Assembly (NCBI RefSeq): GCF_022201045.2
Contig: NC_068562.1
Span: forward strand, 4,818,001-4,882,000
Origin: Citrus sinensis
Lineage: Eukaryota; Streptophyta; Magnoliopsida; Sapindales; Rutaceae
DNA length: 64,000 nucleotides
Direction of reading: 5' to 3'
The position numbers and the translations under genes are program-made. A model generated the notes under the pieces. The model saw only the letters and a program-made list of their open reading frames with translations, had not been told where the DNA came from and did no database searches. This document shows positions 36,601 through 47,661 of the stretch, piece by piece. Every line of letters starts with the position of its first letter. Position 1 is the stretch's first letter.

Positions 36601-37389
36601 CGAAAAACTGTGAGGAATTTTCCCGGATAGAAAATTGTCTGATAAATCAAGATTTGATAAAAAAGCGAGTTTGCCTATTGAGTCTGGTATTTCTCCGATG
36701 AGATTAGCTTTTGCTGCCCATAAATTTTCAAGCTTTGATAAATTTCCAACACTCGAAGGCAATGGACCGGGCTTCAGGGGATTGTAACCTAGATCGAAGT
36801 GAGTCAACTCAGTCAGATTGCCTAGAAAAGAAGGAATCAAACCGCTGAGCAAGTTTCCACCAAGGTTGAGCACTTTTAAGACCGGAAATCGGCCGAAACT
36901 TTCCGGGATATCTCCCGAGAAATTATTGCGAGAAAGATCAAGGACTTGTAAATTAGCAAATTCTCGGGAGAAATCCGGCAACTCGCCAATGAATACGTTG
37001 TAGTCGAGTGCTAAGACTTGTAAGTGAAAGCAAGGAGATAGAGACTGAGAAGAGAGAGTACCATTGAAATAATTGTCTGATAAATTGAGGTTCCGAAGTG
37101 TCCGAATCCGACAGAAACCGTTAGGAAACCCACCCGATAAATCGAACCCGGAGAGGTCAATGCCATCTACAGACTGATTCTGAGTCTCACAAGTAATGCC
37201 AGTCCAATTGCATGGACTCTGTTGACTTGTTCGAACCCAGTCGCCAAGTTTTCTATTCGGGTCGTCAAGTTGGTCACTCTTGACGCGAATCAAGATTTCA
37301 GCGTCGCCATGGAGAGATATGGCCAATGAAAAACATAACAAGAATGAAAATAACAGTGCTATTAGAGATTTGGCACCGAGAAATCGCAT
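33629..37389 (-). CDS. HSL2: LRR receptor-like kinase, HAESA-LIKE2 type
   Basis: Two exons on the minus strand, 37389-34812 and 33972-33629, join to 973 residues (Arabidopsis HSL2 is of similar size). Residues 1-25 are a signal peptide ([20 protein letters not shown]). An N-terminal cap follows with [10 protein letters not shown], then about 20 leucine-rich repeats of the LxGxIPxxLGNLxxL type, a capping [11 protein letters not shown], a transmembrane helix at about 629-651, and a Ser/Thr kinase domain. Kinase landmarks are the loop [11 protein letters not shown] near 690, VAVK with Lys about 712, [12 protein letters not shown] with Asp about 811, DFG about 829, and APEY at the exon junction. 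It is an RD kinase and looks active. HAESA and HSL2 bind IDA-family peptides and control floral organ abscission and root cell separation; that role is by homology. The frame extends upstream to 37491, but the ATG at 37389 places the signal peptide correctly. Confidence 0.93.
34311..34525. repeat. Diverged 108-bp tandem duplication in the HSL2 intron
   Basis: Phrases gatcagctcaaaatcagcta at 34313 and gatcggttcagaatcagcaa at 34421 are related, as are the following agtttcag, aatttctt and caaatt segments. Confidence 0.65.
34621..34743. mobile_element. 123-bp MITE in the HSL2 intron
   Basis: Flanked by the perfect 9-bp direct repeat tctaactaa at 34612-34620 and 34744-34752. The whole element is an inverted repeat: ttacatgcatgtacc is mirrored exactly (ggtacatgcatgtaa), as is ctctcacatgaatagtga. 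Only a short loop around 34680 is unpaired. The 9-bp TSD suggests a Mutator-like MITE. Confidence 0.88.
34764..34789. repeat. (GCGT)n microsatellite
   Basis: Six gcgt units, about 20 bases from the HSL2 intron donor. Confidence 0.9.
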
Positions 37390-38799
37390 TTCACAATATG
37401 AGAAATGGAGAGACTCTGGTTGGGTTTTTGAGAGGGACAGAGAGAGATATGGCTGGAGAGTGTGTGTTTGATGCATGGAGATGGTTGACAAGTACGAGCA
37501 AAAGAAGAAATTAGATTACAGTTTCAAGGTTTTCCCGTGGAAAGTGCTGTGATATTAATTGAGGCCACCTGTTTCTTTTTATTATCTTTTTGGGAATGTG
37601 TTAGAGGGTACGCACCATTCCCAAAAGCTGGCAAAATTCGACAGATTTGTTAAATGAGGTTGGTTTGGGCGAACACTTTTTTCTCTTTTTCTTTTTTATA
37701 TCAAGTTAATGTTTAATTCTTAATTTATTTATTTGATTAATGGCTAACTAAAATTAATTTATTTTTATAAAATTTAAATGACACTTATGTTTTCAGTCTA
37801 AACTAATTTAGAGAATCTCATCATCGAAACTCAAATATAAAATATAATTTTTTTAAAAATGAATATTTACACGATGTTCAACTTCATAAGATTATAGACA
37901 TAATAATATTATATTTTAGTAGACATATATATATATATTTCATAATTATCAATACATAATATTATTTAGAGATTTTGTGAAAAAAAGGTGTCAAAATATG
38001 TGATATAAATCGTGTTATATAGTTATTAAGTAAGTCATTGGATTATGTCTTATTAAATGACACAATTACAAAATTATTAAATAAATGTATTGAGTCACTA
38101 GTTTATTTTCCAAATCGAGTTTGGATTATAATATATTGATACAATATATATATATATTACTTACACCACATACAAAATCATGCGGATCCCAGTACTTATT
38201 ACTAACTTATTGCATGTTTTTGTATGGGTGTAAGCGCAGCAGCTGTAATTTAGTAATTGTCTTATTAAATGGATTGTGTTTGTACCAATTTAAATTTGAT
38301 AACTGATATGACACTGACACTGACTCAATGATCACTTTGTCAAAAATTAGGTGGTGATTACTCATTAGGGGGTTATAATTGCAGAACGAGCGACACTGCG
38401 CAACGGCAAGACATTGCTGGCTTGGCTTTCGACTTTAGCTTTTTCTAAACAAAGTGACAAAATGTTATTTTTTTAGTAGTTATGAGTTCTGTCTTTTGAG
38501 TCATTTGCCAATTCTAAAATGGGTCCATCAGTGGTCTTGTAATAAGACTCATTGAATTTAGTATTAAAAATATTATTAGGTTTGATAATGATATCCACGA
38601 TTTTGTCTTATGACATAGCATTATTTGACTTCTTCACACAATATTTTTATTTTTATTTTTTAATTATGATTAGAATTAAAATCTTAAAAAAAATAGAGAC
38701 TACAAAAAAAATAATTTAAATTTTATCTATTCCTATTTAAAAAAAATAGAACAAGAAAAAGAGCACTTTTCTAGGAAGTGATTGGTGCCAAAGTATGAC
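37390..38799. other. HSL2 upstream region and AT-rich intergenic DNA
   Basis: The first 150 bp are probably HSL2 leader, followed by promoter. Small tatata runs at 37928 and 38148. No gene is seen. Confidence 0.4.
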
Positions 38800-38802
38800 T
38801 AA

Positions 38803-39422
38803 GGTGGCGTTTGTTTTTTAACTTAATGACTTAAAGTGACTTAACTTAATTAATTAAGTTAATTAGAGATGTTTATTTTTATAACTTAATGAGACTTTTT
38901 AGATAATTTTGATTTAATAAAATAAACTAATTTTTTTTGCTTTTTACTTAATGGAGAAATCTGAATTAAGTCAATTACTTGCTAATGTCAAAAATATCCT
39001 AATTTTATAATTTATTTTTCATGTCTATCCCAAAACTCACCCATAAATATTTACCCCACATAAAAATATCCCTATTTTTTCTTTCTTATATTATATACGA
39101 TAAAATTTAAAATTTATAGTATTTTATATATTAAAATTCCAAAATAATTATTTATTCACTTGAATATAGTTTTATTTATAAATGTTAAAATATTATGGTA
39201 TTTAATATATTATTTATTTGACATTCAAATTTAATAAGGATACAAATGTAAAAGTACATATTTTCAATTTTTTAAGTTGAAAAAAACAAACAACTTAATA
39301 TTTATTTTCTGAGATTCAGACAAAAAAATAAATATATTATTCAGATTCAGACATTCAGACCTATTCAGAATTCAAATTAATTCAGGTTTATTCAGATTAC
39401 AGACAAAAAAACAAACGCCACC
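38803..39422. mobile_element. Tourist-like (PIF/Harbinger) MITE
   Basis: A 620-bp element with a perfect 17-bp inverted end, ggtggcgtttgtttttt, at 38803 and mirrored up to 39422. It is flanked by the trinucleotide taa on both sides (38800-38802 and 39423-39425). A 3-bp TAA/TTA duplication and GG-starting ends are typical of Tourist-like MITEs. No transposase is present. Confidence 0.8.
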
Positions 39423-39425
39423 TAA

Positions 39426-42400
39426 GTGTTATTATTTCTTTTAGGCATTTGACAAATGGGCAATTTCAGTTTACCAGTGCATTGGATTGAGTCGAAAGCT
39501 TTTCATTGTTAGCGATCATGATATTCAAATATGGCTTAAATTTTAGGTTAAAGAAAAGGAGAGAAGTATACTTTAATGGATGAATAATTTCAGGAATAGT
39601 GGTGAATGGGGTTGGTCTACGTCAATTTGGGAATTAATTCCATTTCCTAAATTTGAAATTTCGACTTGCAACTTGAGAGTGAATTTGGAGTCAAATCTTT
39701 GGATCAAATTATTTCATTCCATATGTAATGTGAATGAAAACTTGTGTCAAATCTTTCCTGTGGAATTATCAATCCCCTTCCAAATATTTCGAATTCAATA
39801 ATTTATGAATTGGAAATTTGGATAAATTTCATAGATTTCTCGTCATTTTAACAAGAGAAAAAACTTCAAGGGGTGGTTAAACCATCGATCAGGAGTTTTT
39901 ATTTTGCTAGGTCTAGTGGTTCCCTAATGGAAATCGTAGTGGAACCATTCACTCTAATATTATGAGATCCGTCAAATTATAATAAAGAATTTGTAGAACT
40001 AACCATTAGACCTATTAGATTTGTAAGATGACAAACTTCTAATTGGGCGAGCACACTAACTTTAGCACGTTGAACATGTGTTGAAAAGAGTTCATGGTAA
40101 AATATAAAAGTTTAAAGTAACCCTCAATTCATGATTGAAGTGGTGTTTATTCCTTTATATAATATTTAAATATATCTGAATTAGTTTAAATTCTTAATAG
40201 AACTGAATGTTTAAATTTTAATAGTGCGTTTATTTTTTCATTTGAATTGCTAAAAATTATTTTTTTAACTTAAAAAATCTGAAAACTAATATTTTTATAT
40301 TTTTACAAATTATAAATGTTAAACAAATGATAAACATATCTCAAAAAAGCTAAATAAGATAATATGTTATCATAACATAAATCATGTTCAATTGAATACA
40401 ACTATTAATATTCTAAATTAGTATATGTTAATAAATTTTATTGTAGTTCCTGATATTTTTATATGAAAAATTATCAAGATAAATAATGTTAATTTAAAGA
40501 AAATAAAAAGATCAAAATAATAAAAGTCTGAAAAAAATACTTAAAAAATTGACTTAATAACTTAATGATTGAAAAATTTCATTAAGTTAAAAAGATAAAC
40601 GATTTCATAAAATTAAATCAATTATGTCATTAAATGAAAAAGACAAATAGCCCCCTAACATTTTGTTGACACTATATTATCACAAGTTATAGAGGTAACA
40701 ATACTAATGGTTATTTAGGTAAAGATAGCAATTAATTAACTAAATAGGAATACTTTAAAGAATATATTTTAATGGTAACATTAAAACTTTTTAAATTAAA
40801 CAAAATGCATAAAATTTTAACTTAATAACTTAATAATTAAAGTTTTTCATTAAATTAAAAAAATAAACGATTTCATAAAATTAAATCAATAATGTCATTG
40901 AATCAAAAAGACAAATAGCCCCTAACATTGTAGACTTTTATATAGTACCGCATCCAACTCATATTCGATGTGGCCCACGCAATCTTTTCAAATAACAAGA
41001 ACCATGCAAAAAGGTCAGTCTATAAATAATGAAAATGGCCGGAAAATATCTCACATCAATAGTTCCTAAACCAATAATACAAGTTTGATATAATTTTTAA
41101 CTCGTAAAGTTATCTTTTCAACATGAATTAGCGAAATATACATCTTAAGTGTGTCCAGCCATCGAGTCTTTCTATTATAAATTACGCTTGCGAACAGAAG
41201 AAACTTAACACTCATCCAATGCACTTATAAGAAAGTTGTATTTCAAATGATTTATTCATTTGATTATCATTTATTTCACTACTCTACCTGGAATGGAGCA
41301 TTTTTACACTTTTTTTTTTCTTTTCTTTTAAACATATGCCGGAGTGGAAGATTGGAATATATAATTTATTTGCGCATAAATTCTTTTAAATGCCAGCCCA
41401 TCAAGCAAGGCATCTGATTCCAAGTGAAGAAATAATATGTTCTCTGCATTTCGTTTTCTACTAGCATTTGGCAACATTATTGCTGATTTGCCATTAAATT
41501 GGTAACTCTCAAAATTTAAAAGAACGTATATAACTATTTTTTAGAAAGGTAGTGATGGAGTAAGGTAGTGGAAGTAGATTGATAGCATAGATAATACTAA
41601 ATATCGTTATACTATCAGACCAAGCCAATGCAATAGGTTTATGTTTTAATCGAAGTGTGATTATATTTTGTTTTAATCTAAATGACTCAATGAAATTTTA
41701 ATAACATTTTAAGTGAGATTAGATGACATTCTAATACAAACGAGTTTAGAAGAGAGATTTTAACAGATAATTCTAAAGGAAATTTTAAAGGAGTGATTTT
41801 TTTATTATTCAAAATGGCATCAAAATAATAATAATTTCTCTCTATTTATAATAATAGGATACACCTACTTCCTAAGTTATTCTGGAAATAAAAGACTAAG
41901 CCTCCTTTTGGTACAAATTTTCAAGTAGAACTTTTATTAGTAGAACTTTTACCCAAAAAATTTTAGTTGATTATTTTTTAATGATAGTTTTCATTAAAAA
42001 TTATAAAATTATTTTAATAGACAAATTTTTTAAAATTATGTTATAAAAAGAATAAAATAAGATTATCAAATAAGTTGAAGATATTTTAGATATTTTAACA
42101 TTTGACAAAAGTTTTTCAGCCTCCACTCTTAAAAGTCTAAAATTTGAGTTTTTGTTAATAGAGATAAAATTAGAGATGACAATGGTAGTACCTACAAACC
42201 CATCCACTAAAATCCATCTGTTGTGGATAATTTTACTCGTTACAGACGAGTTTGGTGTCATAAATCAAGAACAACACTAGGTTACCGGTGGATTTGATGT
42301 TTACTGAATATCCGGTAGAAAGTTTGCTTGGAAACTTTCAACATTAATCCAAATAGTTTGAAGCTTAAATCAAATCTGAAGGATATGATCGATGGAATAC

Positions 42401-42805
42401 ATAAAATAGTTTTCTTGGCTCGTAGTTTGTTAAAAATAAGGGAAGTTTGCTCGGAAAATAACAGCAACCAGCCGGCAAAGCAGGTTATGCGTCGGCATGA
42501 AGAAACCGTTGTCTGGACGAGAATCCGTCGAAATTACAAATGTTCGGCGCTCCTTGGGGCCGTGCATTCAATGCTGTTCTGTTTGATTATATAATATTTG
42601 CCTAACTTGCTTCAGGCCCAAGCAACATGTGTGCTGTTATTTGTCTGCAATATACGTATAAGATCAAGGCTCGACCGTTTGCCCCATACGGCCATACCCC
42701 GGCCCAAAGGCAATAGCTAAACTTATTTTTTTTAACAGGGATTTTTTGAATAAAAAAATTGTCATTAAGTAATTGCATAAAAAGCATTCATTAATAAATA
42801 AAAAT

Positions 42806-42808
<3 letters not shown>
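39426..42808. other. Gene-poor AT-rich region
   Basis: No gene is seen in 3.4 kb. A segment with the phrase gatttcataaaattaaatca and an end reading gacaaatagccccctaac appears twice (about 40568-40665 and 40833-40927), probably remains of MITEs related in style to the one at 38803. A slightly G+C-richer stretch at 42420-42590 has a short open frame without a family. Confidence 0.4.
40568..40927. repeat. Duplicated MITE end
   Basis: Two copies of about 95 bp at an offset of 268 bp (40568-40665 and 40833-40927). Both end in gacaaatagcccc-ctaac, which looks like an inverted-repeat terminus. Confidence 0.65.

Positions 42809-42857
<49 letters not shown>
42809..42857. repeat. (TA)n microsatellite
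   Basis: About 24 TA units. Confidence 0.95.
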
Positions 42858-42860
<3 letters not shown>

Positions 42861-42962
42861 CCAATCTCTGACGTTGGAATTTATTAAAGTCTGAAAAAAA
42901 AACTATTAAATCATATGATTTAATAGCCTAATAATTAGGAAAGCTACTAAACCATATGGTTC

Positions 42963-43139
42963 AATAATGTAATAGAATTATACTGTTAAACAGTATAACT
43001 TAATGGTTTTTTCGAATTTTAATAAAGTTCAAGATCCTAAACCAGATAAGTCCAATAATGTAATAGAATTATACTGTTAAACAATATAACTTAATGGTTT
43101 TCTCGGATTTTAATAAAGTTCAAGATCCTAAACTAGATA

Positions 43140-43144
<5 letters not shown>
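42963..43144. repeat. 91-bp tandem duplication
   Basis: Two copies, 42963-43053 and 43054-43144, with few differences. Each contains the inverted phrase actgttaaacagta (acaata in copy two) and ends in agataagtcc. Confidence 0.9.
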
Positions 43145-43200
<56 letters not shown>

Positions 43201-43202
43201 CA
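43143..43202. repeat. (CT)n(TA)n compound microsatellite
   Basis: About 22 CT units followed directly by TA units. Confidence 0.95.
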
Positions 43203-43813
43203 TATATTCTAATGTGGAAGCTTGGATATATTAAAATGCAGATTTGTTATAATTTTTTATTCAAATAATTAATGCTCCATATAATGTATATAGTGAATCC
43301 GCATTTGAAAAGATGCGGGATCCGTATTTGATGAAAATTCTATATATGTAAACATTTCCTCGTGCAGTTGTCTGCAAGAACCTTTCACATTATTGTGAAA
43401 TCCTAAATCCACAAAAAAAATTTATGTGGATATCTATTCCTTATATTATTATACATATCTCTTCGATCTACGACGAAATGCAGCAGCACATTTGGACTAC
43501 TTTCGATCGGCATGTCGAGTTAAAAACCAGATTTTTGTTTAAATTTTTGTAAGAAACCCAGTTTGAAGCCTGATATATCATGTATGCAGATTTTCACTAT
43601 AATTGTAGATCCTATTTGTCATCAATATGGAAATGAATAAGGATAAAAATTTTGTATGTGCATTTTATGTTGGACATAATATAATATGAACGAGAAAATA
43701 ATTAATAAAACGTCGACGGAATGAGAAGCATATCTCCAATCAAAAATCATAGGTTGACGGCAAATTCAATTGAATCGTTTAAGCATTATAAAATTTTATC
43801 CATTCCCAATAGT
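43203..43813. other. Intergenic
   Basis: AT-rich sequence; nothing recognised. Confidence 0.4.
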
Positions 43814-43828
43814 AAATGTCCATTAAAT

Positions 43829-44445
43829 CCTCAAGGGCAAGTTATAGTCCATGGGAAAGAGCACAAGCTGCTGTAGAGGTTTATCAAAAGTCCATGGGAA
43901 AGAGCAGACAAGCAAAAGAAGTGAAAATGTCAGCAAGCAAGACCAATGGTGCCCCCCGCCTGTTGGTTATTACAAAGTCAATGTGGATGCAGCTGTCCAC
44001 ACAGAGCAGCAGCTCACAGGCCTGGGGGTTGTTATCAAAAATCCTCAAGGGCAAGTTATAGTGGCAGCAGTCAAAAGCACAAAATTCCAAGATAATGTCA
44101 CAGCAGCAGAAGCTGAGGCGGTCAAATGGGGATTGGAAATTGCTTTGGAAGCAAGGCTGAGCAGCAGTGATAATTGAAACAGACTGTATTGAAGTTGCCA
44201 ATTTAGCCAACAGTAAAACCAGTGGCAGGAAGGAGATTGTGTGGACAATTTCAGATATTCACAGCTACAAGGAGAAGTTTCAATCGTTATCAATTCAACA
44301 TGTCCCAAGATGTTGTAATAATTGTGCTTACTCTCTTGATAAAAGAGCTTTGAGAAGCTCAAAAACTGTCACATGGAAGGATAATTTTCCACCTGATGTA
44401 CTCTTTTGCTCTTGAATGAAAGTTTCATTTTCTTGTAAAAAAAAA
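43829..44445 (+). mobile_element. 5'-truncated, rearranged LINE insertion
   Basis: A 617-bp insertion ending in poly-A and flanked by a perfect 15-bp direct repeat, aaatgtccattaaat, at 43814-43828 and 44446-44460. It carries the 3' part of a plant RNase H-like reading frame. The 5' end is scrambled: the 20 bases cctcaagggcaagttatagt at 43829 also occur at 44043, and tccatgggaaagagca occurs at 43848 and 43891. Long TSD, poly-A tail and 5' truncation are the marks of target-primed reverse transcription. Confidence 0.85.
43891..44415 (+). pseudogene. RNase H domain remnant of a non-LTR element
   Basis: The conceptual protein contains YYKVNVDAAV (first catalytic Asp), GLGVVIKNPQG, then AEAEAVKWGLEIALEA (catalytic Glu), and in a different frame IIETDCIEVANL (second catalytic Asp). 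This is the RVT_3 type RNase H domain found at the C-terminus of plant LINEs and in related host genes. The frame is broken near 44160, where one base too many sits before gtgataattgaaac; the first frame runs into a stop at 44176. The C-terminal part (IQHVPRCCNNCAYSLDKRAL) resembles the usual end of these domains. No start codon context is present. Confidence 0.75.
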
Positions 44446-44460
44446 AAATGTCCATTAAAT

Positions 44461-44920
44461 TTCACATGGAACGTGGTAGCTAAAGTCATCAGCGTCACTC
44501 TAATAATATATTGACACATTTACATTTTTCTAGATTTGATAAATCATAATAACGAGAAGAAAATCTTTTGAAACGCATAACATATATTACCGTCTCAAAA
44601 AAATTTTTTTCTAACAGATTGGATATTAGGGACGTAATTGAGTGTTAACAAAAAATTATAGGGTGTACCTTTGCACCATCTATTAAAGGACTAACGATGC
44701 CTAAATGTCAGACACAAGTCAACACCTCATCAGTACCGGTGGCATCAAAGAATAAAGATAATGGTTTCCTTATAATCACTCCATTAATTTGCTGAAAAGT
44801 GGACATAGAGCACGATAATCTCCCTGAGTGGATAAAACTAAGATGTTCACGACATCCATAATTGTAAGGTTTGAATAGCTCGCGCGCACATGTATAGTAT
44901 TTGTAAATCTATTTGTAAAT
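44461..44920. other. Intergenic
   Basis: Nothing recognised apart from a weakly tRNA-like stretch near 44820-44880 without a tail or duplication. Confidence 0.35.
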
Positions 44921-44924
44921 TTAT

Positions 44925-45629
<705 letters not shown>

Positions 45630-45949
45630 TTAATGACTTCGATTATAATTTTTAATTCTCTAATATGAGAAGTAGACACACCATTAACCATATCATTGAA
45701 GAGCCACTTATACCTATCAAGCTAGGGCTTCTAAAGCAAATTACTCTAGACGTGTTTACTTTGTAAATTCATGCTCAAGCCGATAAATATAGCACAATTA
45801 GAGGATCTCATACAATAAAATCACATAATTTCTCTTTTTATTTTGTCTCTCTTCTCTTTTCCTTATATTTATCTATCCTAGAGCAACAATGGAAAATTCT
45901 ATAAATAAATTATGATTAATATTTGATTAAAAAAAGACTTATATATCTC

Positions 45950-46170
45950 CGAGTGATAGCTTAATTGGGTTGACTCTTATAGTGTGGTCGAGGTCAACAT
46001 ATTTGTGTTAGGCGTCTGTTACTTTTTAGTACTATATCGTAGTTTACTTCTAGATTCAAAGCCTCCCAAGTATGCCAACAACCCATTAATTGGATTGGTC
46101 GGAAACTCTTCTCAACTTTAGAGTGAAGGATTCGAGTCTCCTTTTAGTATTTATAAGAGTTTTTTATTTT
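45950..46170 (+). mobile_element. tRNA-derived SINE-like sequence
   Basis: A box A-like phrase (gatagcttaattgggttgac) is followed at the right distance by a box B-like phrase (gtggtcgaggtcaac). A second box B-like phrase, ggattcgagtctcc, occurs at 46128. Two old SINE pieces may be joined here. No duplication was found. Confidence 0.4.
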
Positions 46171-47441
46171 TTATAAATATTGTGCTTTATTTGGGATTAT
46201 CTATGTTTGAGCTATGTTTACACATTTTTTGGACTTACCTAATAGGCTTTAAGTCTATGGGCTTGTAAATTGTATTATATGTATCCTTTTTTTATTATTA
46301 TACAACTTCAATACTCAAAGAAACACAAAATATCTTAAAATTTGTTCCATATTTAGTTCTTGAATTTCAACAATCATTAAGAAAATCTTGAAAATTTTTA
46401 GAAACAAAACCTAAAAAAATAGTAAAGAATATATCTTTTTTACTTCCATTAAAGCCATTACAAAAATAAACAAACAAATGAATTAAAAAAATACTATTTT
46501 AAAATAGAATATTTGGAATTGCAGAACATAGAAAATTGTGAAGGTGAATTAATGGTTAGATAATGGATATGAACTTTATATTTAAAGAAATTAATTTTTT
46601 TAAATGAACTAATGAATGTAGTAATTTTCTTTGTAGATAAGATATGAAGAAACTGTTTCATCCATTGATTTTTGAGAGTATAAGGGTTTTAATAGAAATT
46701 AAAAGGAATACTAAAAGTCAAAAATTCTAATGTTAAATAATTAAGTTTTCTTTACATTTTTAATTTTTTTTCTTGAAAATACAGGTAATGAATGAATTAA
46801 TAGTTAGACAATGTTATTAATTATATTTCTTTAACACTAAGGTTAACAAATATAGTTTAGGCTTTCCTACGTTACATAATTAAAAAACTTTATTAATTAA
46901 AGAATTATTAAGGAAATACTCAAAAAATAAGACATTTTTAAAATATAAGACCTTAGGCGACTGCCTTATTTGCTTATATTTAAAGCCATATTACCCAAGT
47001 ATAAAGATATACAATAATGTAATTTACATCAACCTACAAGTTATGAGGAATAATCCAAGAGTGTTTGACAATTAAACTATAATTTATTTGAAATAACTCT
47101 TTTAAGTTGATGTAAGTCCCAAGCATAATATATCATCGTAGTAGTCAAAGAGTCATGTTTGTTGGCTGAGAATGATATGAAAGACTTGAAGATGAAACGA
47201 TCTACTTCTAGCTTATGACGTGTAATCCATTGTCTACCAAGAAGAATTGTGTGTAGACGATCTTGATTATTTGTACGTCATTATACTATCATTTGGTTTT
47301 TGAATGAAATTTCAGAATGATAAAAAAAAAAAAAAATTGAAGTTTTGGTATATTTTTCAAATTGTTTTTTTTTTTAAATTCAAACACAAACAAAATCCTT
47401 ATTTGTTGGTGTTTCCAAAAAATGATACATGAAAAGTATAT
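46171..47441. other. Gene-poor AT-rich region
   Basis: Nothing recognised. Confidence 0.4.
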
Positions 47442-47450
47442 AATTCATTA

Positions 47451-47652
47451 GAATAATGATACAACCACAAACTCTTGTACAAATTTATTTTGTACAAACT
47501 GATGTGGCATTAATTCATTGGTTGAATGAAAATATAAAATAATAAAAATAAATCATGTGAGCCAAGTGATATGTAATTCAATCAATGTTATCATGTCACA
47601 TCAGTTTGTACAAAATAAGTTTGTACAAGAGTTTGTGGCTATATCATTACTC
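47451..47652. mobile_element. Short Mutator-like MITE, copy 2
   Basis: A 202-bp element flanked by the perfect 9-bp direct repeat aattcatta at 47442-47450 and 47653-47661. Inverted ends of about 30 bp: gaataatgatacaaccacaa on the left and gagtaatgatatagccacaa read inward from the right, both continuing with actcttgtacaaa. The interior is closely related to the element at 9559-9774. Confidence 0.88.
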
Positions 47653-47661
47653 AATTCATTA

